From Guyanagaster necrorhizus (taxonomy: Eukaryota > Basidiomycota > Agaricomycetes > Agaricales > Physalacriaceae), in NCBI RefSeq assembly GCF_019112545.1, contig NW_025064900.1, forward strand, positions 62,001 to 126,000: a stretch of 64,000 bases of DNA, read 5' to 3'. The first letter of the stretch is position 1; each line of letters starts with the position of its first letter. Made by a program: the position numbers and the translations under genes. Positions 24,080 through 36,400 of the stretch are shown here, piece by piece. The notes below the pieces were generated by a model, which did not search any database, was not told the DNA's origin, and saw only the letters and a list, made by a program, of their open reading frames with translations.

Positions 24080-27000
24080 GTAGTCCACTGTCATTATCAT
24101 TCCTCCACTCTTTGCCTTGACCTTTTGTAATTTGTGCTTTAGTATTTAATCAATTTCATAGTGTTCCTTGTCATCAATCAGATCAGGCAGTGGGAGAGGT
24201 GGTTGCTCCTGGTTAGAGAATACCAGTGCAATGTAGAGTGTCAATAATATCTCATTGAAGACATCATGTATTTTTCAGGTGGCTAGAAGATGCAATTTAT
24301 AAGTGGAACTGCTGACTTTGGCCAATATTAGAAATGGCCTGGTCTGTTTGTTGGCCAGTTTGTGTTTTGGATGGGAAAGGTGGAGGTTTGTTGTATCCAG
24401 CCAAATCTTGTCATTGACTGAATATTTGTGTGCAGTATGATAGTGTTTGTCATACTGTTTCTTTATTATTGTTGCAGCCTTTTCAAGGGCCATCTTGGTT
24501 TCAGCATAGATTTTAGCCATTGTGGCAGCAAAATTGCTAGATATAGGAGTTGAAGTATATGCACATTTAGTTTGAGCAACATGAGGGTATCATCTAAAAT
24601 TTACAAAGAATGAGGTTTTGCCTGTGGCTGAGTGAATTTGGTTATTATATTAGAAGGCAGTGAGAGTCAGCCATTCTATCCAGTCATCTTGTCAATAGTT
24701 GATAAAGAGGCAGAGATATTTCTCCACCTCTTAGTTTGCTCATTCTGTCTGGCCATCAGTCTGGGGGTGATAGGCAGTCAATGTATTACATCTGATATTA
24801 AGAAGTCAATATAGATCATTCAGGAATCTGGAGACATATTGTGATCCCCTATCTGAGATTACAACCTGAGACATGCCATACTTGATATACACCTCATTAT
24901 GTAGGATCTTCACCCATTCTTCTGATATTAATTTGGTAGAGCACACAACTGAAATGATCACTTTAGAGAAGCAATCAACTATAATGAGGATTGCATTATA
25001 GCTGTTACAGTCTGGCAATCCAGTGATCATATCCACTGAAATATGAATCTATAGTGACAATGGAACCTCATTCAGATAAAGTGGTGCAGCCCTTGATTGA
25101 GTGGAAGACTTGTCTCATTGGCAAGTCTTACATGCCTTGGCATATCATTCAATGTCTTGGCCCATTTTGGGCCACCAGTATTCTCATAGGACCAGCTCTT
25201 TGGTCTTGGTGATCTCTGAGTATTCAGCAGTTGCATGATCATGGCAAGTGGCAATGATCTTGCCATGAAGCATTTGGTCCCTGGGAATATAGATCTGCCT
25301 ATCATAGCAGATCATTCCCTCCTCCTTCTTCATATCCCACTCATGGTTGAGTGATGAGACTACTCATTGATCCTATTGCAGGTATCTTGCATGATGCTCT
25401 TGATGTGCTCATGAATCTCCTCCTCTGTTGGCATGATCATTGTCTAAAAGTGTTCTGGCTTTAAGATCATGACCTTTTTATTGTCATCCTCTTTTTGATC
25501 ATGATCTGCCCTGAGGCTCAGCAGATCTGCCTTCTTATTGGCTGCACCAGCTTTGTGGTGCAGTGTATAATCATATTCTGATAGTTCCATAACTCAGCAG
25601 GCCTGTCAGCAGTTGAGCTTCTGAGGCACTCAGAAGTATTGGAGGTTTTAGTAATCAGTCCAGATCTCAAAGGTCTGAACTAATCTGATAAGATAATGTC
25701 ACTATTCAGCCAGGGTGAGCATTATTGTGAGAAGCTCCTTGTTATATATTTTATAGTTGCATTCTATGACCATTAAGGCTTTGGATAGGAATATAACAGA
25801 GTGCTATTGGCCTTCTTGTTTTTGGAAGAGAACAGCTCCGATGGTGCCTTCACTTGAGTCAGCCTTGACTCTGAATTTCTCATCTTGGGTTGGGACTGCC
25901 AGAATGACATTTTCTGCCAATCATCATTTGAGGTCATTGAAGGCCATTCATTGGAATATGCTCCAGATCCATGGGGTATTGCCAGTCAGTTGGGTCATTG
26001 GCCAGACTATCTTGCTGTAGTCTCAGATGAATCACCAATAGAAGTTTATGAAGCCAAGGAAGGACTGTAGTTCTTTCTTCTTGATCAGCTCTGGCCACTC
26101 CATTACTCCTGCCATCTTGATGGGGTCCATCCTGATACTCCTCTTGCTGATGATAACTCTGAGGTACTCAGTTTTGAGTATCTCAAATTCACATTTTTTG
26201 GCCTTGAAGAATAAGTGATGTTTTCTCATAAGAGTCAGTACTTGTCATACTAATTGTCAATGTTCTTTTTTAGTCTTAGACATGATGAAGACATCATCCA
26301 AGTAGATTATGATCTTGCCTGTAGTGATGAGGTCCTTAAGAATATCATTCATCATCCACTGGAAGGTCACCAGTGAGTTCATAAGTCCAAAGAACACAAC
26401 CATGGGCTCAAACAGCCCTCAGTTGATATGGAAAACAGCCCTTGGTTGGTATGGAAGACAGCCTTCCATTTATTGCCTTCTTTGATATGTATATTGTTAT
26501 ATCCCCATTGGACATCCAGTTTGGTGTAGTATCAGGTGCCATAGAGTTTGTCTATTAATTCAGAGATTAAGGAAAATGGATAACAGTTCTTGATCATTAT
26601 CTCATTGAGCTTTTGATAATCCTGTACTAGCCAGAGTTTGCCATTCTTCTTTTTGACAAAGAAAAAGGGTGAGACTATCAGAGACTTTGATAGCCTGATT
26701 CATTCACTGGAGAGGTTTTCTTTCAGGAACTGATCAAGTTTCTGTTGCTTGTTGTTGCTAAGTGAATATACTTTGCAATTCAAATTGATGTTCACATTGG
26801 GGATCAGTTCAATTGTGTGATCTCAAGGTTTTAGGTCTGGTAACTTGTCAAAGCTCTCCTTGTCAAACAAGTCCCAGTAGTCTTATGCCCACTCTGGTAC
26901 CATCTCTTCAAATGTCTTGCTCTCTTTTACTGCATTGGCTTTTGTGGTGAGGTCATTAGCATGGTGTATGGCATGAATGTGTATAGCCTTCTGCAGATCG

Positions 27001-27449
27001 ACAGTGAGAATTGTCTCTTCATCTTCCATTTTCTCATCCCATCAATCTTTCAGATCTTCATCAGGTAGTTCAAATAGTATCTTCCAACATCAGCATCAGA
27101 CAAATGTGATTCAGCCAGTCTTCCAGTTGATCAGCAGATTATAATATATTAACCAATCATAACCAAGGAAAATTTCCTTAGTTCCCAAATCAGTAATAGC
27201 CAGATCAATCCTTTCAGAGTGATCACTAATCATAAGCCTGAGCTCAACAAATTCAGTAATCAAACCAGCTTGGTTCTTGGTGCTATCCACATTATAGACA
27301 GGAATTGGGGCTGCTGTGGCCCATGTGAAAAGGTTGTGCTTGATGATAAAAGCATGATTGATCAAACTGCTAGTGCAGCCACTGTTAATCAGAGCAGTGA
27401 CTGCATGAATACTCTGAGACATAAGCATCTTGATTTGGACTTTGGCCAA
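24080..27449 (-). pseudogene. E4 pol (decayed; protease Asp lost)
   Basis: Reading leftwards: protease from 27449, where the active site reads ALINSGCTSS, so the catalytic DSG has become NSG (G-to-A on the coding strand); RT at about 26900-26050 with YLDD at 26293-26304; RNase H at about 25950-25500; integrase at about 25310-24270 with SVDMITGLPDCNSYNAILII-like and VVISDRGSQ sequence; chromodomain at about 24200-24080. At about 26400-26460 a short stretch of the RT is duplicated (AACAGCCCTYRGTTGRTATGGAA occurs twice in tandem). Pieces reach 112 codons, with many stops between. Confidence 0.87.
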
Positions 27450-28590
27450 GAGGTCTTGGCCTATAGTTTTAGATCATCAGATGAACTTCCATGGTCTCTG
27501 AAGCTTGTCAAGCCACTCTAAGGCTCAGCAGCATTTGGCCTTCTTTATCTCCTCAACTATCTTGTTGATTACTTCTTTGGCTCAAGTTTTGTGGACTCAG
27601 TTCTTGAGTACAGCTTTTGCTGTGGCCTTGTCCTTTGTGTTCTTGATAGCTCACCAAGTCCATTCAGTGTCAAATGGTTTCAGCCAGCTAGTGGGGCTCA
27701 CTGTCTCTGTTTGGCCTATAGGCAGTTGAGTTTTTTTCTTAGATGATTCTTGTGTTGGAGTGATGATGTCAGGTATATTCAAATGCACACATAATTTAGA
27801 CATAGATAATACTATAGAGATAGAATCAGTCTGTCCAGCATCTGCTTGTGACACACCACTCTTTATTCTGGCTGAATCAGCAGAATCACTCACTGCTCAG
27901 CCTGGCTTTTTACCTTCTTGACCTTTGTCTCTAGTCTGAGGCCTTCTTTTTCTTTCTGCAACTCAGTGATTAGTATCCATAAGTCTTCTTGGGTGTGCTT
28001 GTTTTTCTTCTGTGGGCAGTCTCATGCTATATAGCCCTTCTAGCCATAATTGAAGCACTTACTCTCTTTTTTGAGCCAATTCACATTCATAGGCTTACCT
28101 GTTCCAATGAATGTCACTCCTGTACCGGTTTTCTTCTTGCTGTATGAGGAAGTTGAAGTTGAGCCACTGGGCTTGGCAGATGTGGCCATGCTGGGGGTGT
28201 ACTTTGTGTCCTGTCCTTGTTGTTTCTGTCCTGAGGAGGACAGAGTTGCCAATTCTGCCTTCTGCCACTCTCTCTTCCTGTACATGGTGATGATGCACTC
28301 TTTCCATGTGTCATAGCTCTTCAGAATGTTTTGCCTGAAGTCTAAGATAATCTTCAGATAGGAGAGTGGCACTCTCATCTTCATATATTTGACCATGTGG
28401 CCTGTATCCACAATGTCATCTCTGACTCTGACAAGCTTGCCAAGTTGTTCTAGTTTATCAAAGTATTTGGTGGCTGGTTTGTCAGCCATCTTATACTCTT
28501 TCATCTTTTGCTTATGCACTTCTTGCACAGCCAGGTCTGTAAACTTGTTGATGATTATTTGTTTGAGCACCAGCCACAAAGGCATCTGAT
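27450..28590 (-). pseudogene. E4 gag C-terminal half and spacer (decayed)
   Basis: The longest intact Gag frame in the window lies here: 181 codons on the minus strand (28585-28040), from the second half of the capsid-like domain (EVHKQKMKEYKMADKPATKY) through a Ser/Thr-rich linker into the zinc knuckle. The knuckle is damaged: CFNYG, with Cys to Tyr, then a stop. The spacer to the protease follows (27900-27450). Confidence 0.82.
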
Positions 28591-31196
28591 GATGCTGTCA
28601 CATGGTTGATCAAAATATGGGGGTGAGAAGCATCCACCATGTTTTTGCCTTATCTTCCATGTGGATTGTAGCAAATATCACCTTGTACATATCAAGGAGA
28701 AAGTACAATATAAATATCTGGAAGTATTGGTCACAGTCAGTAAGGAATCAGTTGATGTCCTTGGATGCTCCTCTAAAGGATCAGAGTTTTCAGATGAGGA
28801 CTGGCTTGCAGTTCAAGATGGTTGCATCTGCTGCAAGTGCAGTCATAGGATTCAGGATTCTGCCAAATGGCAGAACATTCCAGGATGTTGGAGGCCCTGG
28901 AAAAGAATAGAAAGAGCTATTGTCAGCAATAGAGCTCTCTGGTGGTGGTGCCTTCTTGCATATGATATGCCTATTTTAGATGGTGAATCCTAATTCAAGC
29001 ACTTCAGAGTCATCTTCTTTGAGCAAGGGGGCTGTGGAAACCTTCTCACTTTTGCTGCCTTCAGCTTTATCTGGCAATGGTTGACCAGTGAATGATTGGC
29101 ACATGGGTTGTATCCACAGATTCTAATAGGGATCCCTAGACCCAGGTCAGCTCTGCATGAGCTGAGATGCTGTGCTACAAATAGCTGAGATAGCAAATGT
29201 GTAATGGGATAAAGTGCTTTGGATTGATGATGCCATGTAAACAGCCTGATTGAGTGTGATGCTCAGTATCCACAGCATTGGCTTGATGTTGAACCTTGAC
29301 TTGTATGCCAGTAACAGTGCCAGTTGGTGTCCTAGATATTTTTTATTGTAAATAAAAATGGCCTGCTCAGTGGCTACATATTGAATAATATCTGTGTGCT
29401 TGATCCTGTTGGCAGCAGTATACCTTTGTCCCATTGGTGACACCAACCAGATGTCATCTGTCTATAAGGTGGCTTCCCTTTTCTGGTACAGCTGTAAGAA
29501 CTTGCTCTAGTACTCCTCCTGCACCTTCTTCACTAACTCTTCTTCTGTTGGGTGTTGTGTAAATATGCTTCCTCACTCAGAGAGGGGATCCTCTTCCCTC
29601 TTGCCATGAGACTCTTCCTCATTGTCCATCTCACCCTCATTCCACTCAAGGAGAGAACTGTCATGTGGATCATAGATGTCCAGATTGATCTGATTGCTGC
29701 TGCTGCTGCTGCATGCTGGGTCCAGCATCACTAGATTCAGAGTGAGGAGAAGACTGTTCTTCTTGCTGCTGCTCTTTTGCATCACATCTCACTTCTTCTA
29801 CCACCACTGCTCTGTGATACTGGCAGAAGTTTCAATAGAAATGAAGTTGAAGAAAGAGGGAGACAAGGCACCCATCCAAGACCCACTTGAGATCTCTGGT
29901 GGAGTTGATGCCTTTTTTGTCACCTTTAAGGTCTCTCCTGTGATTTGGTATGTCTTCATCCCAGCTTGGAATATTGTCAGTCTCAGCAATGGAATTGGTC
30001 TTATATGATAACAGGCAGTTGTCATTGAGGTTAAGTGATGCTTGTTGGTGGACATTATCTGCATGGATAATGCCTTCAGAGGATACTGCTCATGGGTCAG
30101 ACTCAGATAGAGTGGGAGTGCTGGGCTCTTAGAATGGGATAGGAGAATTGATGAAAGTATAATTAATAGTGAAGGTTCTAGAGCTCCCTAAGCTCCTCCT
30201 CCAGTCTGCTCTGTCTCAGGCTCAGAGGTACCATCTGAAGAGGGCATCTTTCTAAGCTGCCTTATACTCAATTTGTGTCTGCTTCTGAATGTACTTGGCA
30301 AGGGAGTCAGTATGTTGAACTTTATTCTCTGAGAAGAGGACCAGGTTGACCAGGTTGGTTAGTTGTACTGGGCTTGATGAGTCCTGTATGCTTCTTGCTC
30401 AGTGAGCTTCATGGCATCTCTGGTGCTGCTCTAGTCAGTATGCTTCTCTGGCAGCCTCTTGCCAGTATTGCTCTTCCACATCATAGTCATAGACAAAATA
30501 TAGGTCATCAGTCCTGATGACTTCTGTTCTGTTCTCCTCACTGTTGGTACTTTGGTTCTCGATATATAGCTCAGCAGAAATACTCTTTCCACTTTCTGTA
30601 AGTATCATATATAAGAATCCATGGTTACTGTTTGCTGAGAGACTTCCATTCTCTCAAGCCACTCTAAGGGTATCAAGAGAGTCTCTGGCATGACATCCAA
30701 TGCTGGGCTCAGAGGGTATAGTTGAGGGGGTGCCCCTCATCATAAGGATGTGGCTGGAGATGTCTATGCACTCAACTAATAGGATTAGTGTGTCAGGTGT
30801 TAGCCTTCAAAACCTTATAGCCTAAGGGTTGCTATCATCTCTGATGATTGCTATTGGGGGTTAGAGCAGATATCAGTGCTCTTCTTCTTTCTAAGAGTGC
30901 TCTTCAGGTGTGTTCTCAGAGATGGTTTTGGGTATAGTTCCTTCTGTGGACTAGAAGGACTGTTGAGCAGAGGGAGAGATATTGTGGAGGGGGAGGTCAG
31001 AGGTGACATTACATAGAATATGTCAAATGTGTTGAAACTCTTGATAGTGTTGAATAGCTCAGATGGTGATTGATTGGTTTCCACAGCACAGCTGTATGAT
31101 CACTAATAATCCTGACAATATTCCAATGATGAAAGTGAGGAGTTTAAAGAACTCATGGATAAAGTTTGAGTCTGATAGATTAATGGCAGAGGGCAT
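28591..31196 (-). pseudogene. E4 gag N-terminal leader with membrane segment (decayed)
   Basis: The ATG is at 31196-31194, about 43 bases after the primer site. The first 45 codons read MPSAINLSDSNFIHEFFKLL and then a hydrophobic run ending in VIIQLCC, predicted to span a membrane. Downstream is a long acidic, Ser- and Glu-rich region with poly-Ser encoded near 29690-29715, then the start of the capsid-like domain near 28800 (FKGAS region). Several stops and frame changes break it. The same order is seen in E2, E6, E7 and E8. Confidence 0.78.
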
Positions 31197-31252
31197 TCAG
31201 TTTCTCAGCACAGTTAGGCTTGAGAAAGAGAAGCTAGAAGCTTTGAGCTAAT

Positions 31253-33455
31253 TGTTAAGCCCAAATGACACATGATCTAAACATGTGATAAACTAACACT
31301 GTCTCACACTTTAGGCAATAATGTCAGAGTTCACTAAATGTGTTATATGGTTCTGTATCGCTAACATGTCCTCTCCATATTCAGGCATGTAAAATTGTGA
31401 AAATTACAAATACATAGACTGCATTTCAGTTCAGTAAGCATATAACAGAAAATAGAACTAAAGTGCACAGAAATCTAGCTATCATAATGCTAAACTGAAG
31501 TAACAATAAGCAGAGTGCATGGCCTAGTAACAGACTAATACCAGAGGAGTTAGGCTGCATGTGAGGTTCCAGCACTTGGCCCTAAATGCACCAATACTAT
31601 TATAAGAGAACATGCTAAAAATAAAAAGACTATGATCAAAATATAATCAGCAATTCTGATCACATTGATCAATGATACACTGATGGAACATGCTTTAGAA
31701 CAGAGAACTGAGACTCAAGGAAAGGTATCTGATTAACTGGATGCTGAATGGCAAAATAGAATAATGACAACAAAGTAATAAGTAGAGGAATATTACTCTA
31801 GGAATGAATAGCACACATACTTACAGTATCTTAGTATGCATAACACAGCAAGGGACTCCACATTGTACCAAGAAATGGCACCTTTGGTAAGTCAGATGGA
31901 ATGACTGGCTAAACACAGGAAAGCAGAACATAGCCATTGTGGCTGACTTTTGGCATGAGAGATAATCCCAGAGATCTGAAACAGTTTACCACTGTCAGAG
32001 ATATCACCAGGGAAATAAGAAAGCAAGCAGATCTAGCAAGGCCAGCTAGCTGATGTTAGCTAGTGAAGGAACAGCAGGCACAGTCATCACCTGGAAGAGA
32101 GTAAGTGCAGTGACTGTGATATGCACACAAATAATACTTGCAGAATCTGGCACAGAGTCTCATGCTTTGAGGATACCATAGTAGGATTGTATTAGTAAGT
32201 ATCATAGTAGAGTATTTAAATATGATATTGTATGAGTAGAGGACATGTTTCTGACCTCTCACAGTTGTGGTGTATTAAGCACAGAAAGCCTTGCACTCTA
32301 GCTCTGAGTTTGTGTTAGTAACTTTGAGCAAGAGAATAAACTGATTATTGATATCATTAAGAGTGCTGTGAGAACTAAGTGAGGCATCGAAGCTTGCAAA
32401 GGACTTGAGCCCAGTTTGATAAGAGGTTTTAGATTGTGCTCTAACCTGAGAATAAGAGAGCAGTGTCTGAAGAGCATTATCTTAAGTTTTTGAGGTATTT
32501 GTGATGTGCAGCACTATAGATGGCAGAGGTTGAAACCCTTTGGTCTGTTAGACAGTGTTATTGTATTTTGTGTCTCTGGATCACATAGGTTTGAATCCTG
32601 TGAGTCTACAATTGGTTTGGAAACTTGTAGACAGAGATCTGTGCTCTTTAGCACTTGTGGATGTGTTTGTGACTGGTTTTTACTCAGAGCACAAAGCTTT
32701 GAGTCATGTATTGTATGTGTTAAGGATTTTGAGTTGATCTGAGCTGTGCTTAGGACTTTTTGGAGAGTTTTGTGAGAGTGTTTTGATGTACTGTATTGAG
32801 CTGCAGTATTCTTTGCTTTGAGGTCTGGCAACACCAGTTGCCACCTCTTGTTTTGATAAAATGAAAAGCTTTAAGATTTAAAGAGACCTCAGACTGTTGT
32901 AAGCATGCTATTACTGTTTGTGCACTGTGATCTCATTAAAGAAGACAATTATATTTGTTGATTGCTACTTTTATCACATTATAATCCCCCCATGAACTAA
33001 GAGTTTTGTGTGTGTATTGGTGTGAGTGTGGTCAGTGAATAATGCTCTGCTGTATCCATTTTCATCTTGCACCCACTCAGATCCTCTTCATCACAAGGCC
33101 TTTAGATTGGCTCAAAATAAAATAGTGGAAGATAAAACTTTAGCTTGAAGCTGGGGATACTACAGTGAGAGCTATGCTACTTATATACTAGTCATCATCC
33201 ATTCTATAGATATAACTATCTAATTGTGCATTCTGACATTATGGAGCATTTTGTCCAGTGTTGTTAAGCTATCTACAAAAGAGTATTCTCTGTTATTGAG
33301 CAGTTACCATTGCATTGAAGGACAATAACTGACTGAGTGGTGTTGTGATGATTAAGCTCATCCCATGGTCCTAAGCACTGGCTAGGCACTCTGACTAAGC
33401 AAAGATAGGGGTTAATCCCTCAAATAAAAGGTAAAAATAAGAAAAAATCATAACA
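31253..33455 (-). repeat. E4 5' LTR, interrupted by R1 copy 2
   Basis: The LTR pieces are 31253-31361 and 33091-33455. The E4 3' LTR reads straight through the junction (TTCTATATTGCAAGGCC), so the empty site is known. The R-region block is TTAGCTTGAAGCT at 33140-33152. The primer site just inside the LTR (31239-31251, + strand AGCTTTGAGCTAA) pairs with it at 11 of 13 positions. Confidence 0.9.
31362..33090 (+). repeat. R1 copy 2 (1729 bp), nested in E4 5' LTR
   Basis: It starts TAACATGTCC and ends ATCCTCTTCA. The flanks are TCGC (31358-31361) and TCAC (33091-33094), a 4-bp target duplication in which one copy has lost its CpG; an A at the end makes 5 bp (ATCGC/ATCAC) equally possible. The empty site is visible in the E4 3' LTR. 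TATTTAAATA is near 32213 and GATAAAATGAAAAG near 32855. Three tandem GGTTYRAAYCC-type units lie at about 32520-32650. Confidence 0.82.
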
Positions 33456-33460
33456 CTATT

Positions 33461-36400
33461 TCTATTATTCTTTCAGATCACAAGATGTAACAGCAGTTCT
33501 GGATCAAGAACTCTTTAAATACACTAAGTACATTTATTCATGAAGAATCACTTGACACTTGTGACTTTCAAATTTCTGCTCTAAAGAAATAGCCAGCATA
33601 TTAAGATATAGTATTACTCAATTTAATAAGAGGGTTTTAATTGCACTCTTTTGAGTTTTTGAGGTATTTATAATGCAAAGCATCACAGATAGCAGAGGTT
33701 TGAACCCTTTGGCTTGATTAGTGCTTGCTTTTTGGGTTATTTCCACAGGTTAACAAAGGTTGAAGCCCTTTGGCCAGTAGATAGAATTATTTGTGTTATT
33801 TTTACAGATTGACAGAGGTTGAAACTCTTTGGATCTGTAGACAGGATTTTAGTGTGCTTCTGTTCTATGGATTGCATAGGTTCAAATCCTATAGATCTGT
33901 GATCAGTTTGAAAACTTGTGTATAGAGGTTTGAACTCTTTGATACTTACATACATGTTTGTAAAAAGTTTCTACTTAGAGTATAAAGCTTTGAGTCATGT
34001 AGTGTGTGTTTTAAGAATTTGAAATTGATCTGAGCAGTGCTTGAGACTTTCTGAGAGCTTTGTGCATGCATTTTGACATATTGTATTGAGCTAAAGTACT
34101 CTTACCTTGAGGCCCAGCAACATTAAATGAAGAGTATTATATGTGTATATTAGTGTAGGTGTGATCAGTGGACAGCACTCTGCTGTATTCAATTTCACCT
34201 CATGTGCATATAAAAACCTCTTCACCATAAAATAGAGAGGCTTTCTATATCAACAATATATGTGTGCAATTGATATATATCCAAAAATTGATGATGTACT
34301 ACAAAACAAAGAGGCTCCCTATATGAATGTCATATGTGCAAAGTGGAGACAGCAAATATAACCTTAATAAAGCTAATAATACATGCATTTTCATGATAGA
34401 TACTTATTGTCATAGAGAAACCATTCTTATATATAATATTTTTTGTATAGTTTACAGTGATATCCATAATAGTATAGTGTATATTCCTATATCTGCACAA
34501 CTGGATCTGATTGATATAAGAATACTGGCTGTTCTCTGAGCACTGAATCTGCTTCTGCCTTGTATTATCTGATCATAAGTGAAATAAGATATCATCAGCT
34601 AGCATGTTCCTCAATACAACCCTGTCATTTTATTTTTGTGCACTTTTAATTCTCAGCATAAATCTTGATCATCAATAAAGAATACCACTTCAATACTGAT
34701 AGCAGCCCTGTGCTCTCAGGAGATAGACTTTGAGTGGATAATTGAACTAGCTTATTCTTACACTTAAATTGTGGATTTGACTTTCAGCTAGATAATACAG
34801 AGAGATCTATCAGAGAGTACTGAGTTTTGCTCTTTTGTTGTATTGCATTGCTAAATGTCTACTGTGGTATAGATCTTTTCAGAAGTTTGTTGTAGTTACA
34901 CAATCATATTTTAAAAGTGAGGCAATAAAATATAGAGAATCCAATTAATTCTCAATGTAAGATCTGAGGATTATAGAAACTATACATATTTTTAAGTAAG
35001 AATATCTACTTTGCCTTGCAAATATCTGAATATTGCTACCATTGTCAAAATTTGAGAAAGAAGAAGAAAAAGAAGCATTGCCCTTCATTACATATATTTA
35101 AAGAATGACTATAGCTTTCAATAAATTCAATTAACACATGTTTATACAGGATTATGCCTTTAAAATATTGCTCCAATCTATCCTCTCAAAAGCCTGCTTC
35201 ATATTGATCAATTCCACATCCTCAATCTCAAGATCTTCCTTTCTCAAAACTTCACTATCTCATCCTTTATCAAGTATCTGAAAACTCAAAATACTTCATG
35301 TTCAATGCCAACTCTCTCTCAATCACAGGACCAGCATAACATGAAGCACTAAACTCTTCTGAATCCTTTTATGCAAACACTATCTCCACTCTATTTGCCT
35401 CTTTCTACAACTCAAGAATTTAATCTATCATTAAAGTCTCAACTGATCTAAGAACATACTTCTAAAAAAGAGTCTTCTCTGGCTTTTCCAGGATCACAGA
35501 GATAAAAACACCTACATTTGCACTCATTTGCCTCATCATGAGTATTGCTGCTCTATATGTACATAGCAGAAGCTATGCATATTTCTTCCCCTCCTCTAGC
35601 TTTATCAGGCAGTTAAAAGTCTCCAGGTTTCCAGCATAGAATTCATTCTAGAAGACAGTGGTCTTCTCCAAAAGAGCAGATAGAGAAGAGAAGATATACT
35701 CATCAATATGGGCTTTACTATGAATGTGAGAAATGAAAAGACTGCCTTTTGTAGCAGATAACAAGAAACTCCAAATGTAGTGCTCTAGTATAGAGGTAGC
35801 AAGATTCTTGCCTTGCCAGATCTTCTTATTGAAAACTCCACCAAGTCTGACAGCAGGTAGGAGCATCTGAAAGTCTGTCAAGCTAAAAGCTGCCAATGCA
35901 CTCTGAGAAAATCTTATTAGCTTGGTATGAAAAAAGAGTGTAGTTAATAAATCTCAAATATCCTGAAGATGCTCTCATAGTTGTTGAGATCTGACATAAT
36001 GACTTGAGCACTGCTGGCAGCAAACACCTTTGTCTTCTCATTATTTGAGTTTTAAGTGATAGTCTGAATAATATAAATCTTGTCTTTGAGGAATGTGGCA
36101 ACAACAAGGATTTTGCAAGACATAGTTTACCATGGAGTCTCATACTGTTATCAGTGCCACTTTTATATAAATGCTTGATTAATTGTAGTTAGCAGAAATA
36201 CAAAAGATGATGTCAAGCAGGTACTGAATAGTAACTCCTTTTCACAGCTATATTGTCTTTTTTGAAGCTAAATCAGCATCATATTAGTTTTTTAGAAGAA
36301 TTAAAGACTGTAATGCTTGGTCAGTGGTTAAAAATATCTGCTTTTTCTGTGTGACCTATAATCTTATTAGAGAAGAATGTCAGTGATATTGAGTGAAATA

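Larger units (their letters stand above)
23377..33455 (-). mobile_element. E4: complete but decayed minus-strand chromovirus with R1 in its 5' LTR
   Basis: 3' LTR at 23377-23844, pol, gag, and 5' LTR at 31253-33455 (interrupted). A perfect 5-bp duplication, CTATT, lies at 23372-23376 and 33456-33460. Without the 1.73-kb R1 insertion it is about 8.35 kb. Gag and pol have the same architecture as E2. It was inserted into the AT-rich locus whose halves are 18365-23376 and 33456-40818. Confidence 0.93.

Noticed and set aside
32514..32834. Minus-strand 106-codon frame in R1 with repeated FNLC-like motifs
   Set aside because: It is the translation of the tandem units of R1 and is broken in the other R1 copies.
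33870..33900. tRNA gene, from the T-arm-like hairpin ATAGG-TTCAAAT-CCTAT
   Set aside because: No acceptor stem, D-arm or anticodon arm at the right distance; the motif repeats in tandem inside R1.
35100..36143. Minus-strand reading that looks like a protein if five TAG/TAA stops are read as Gln
   Set aside because: Stop density is about one per 17 codons, near random for this base composition; the opposite strand looks equally protein-like; no family is recognised.
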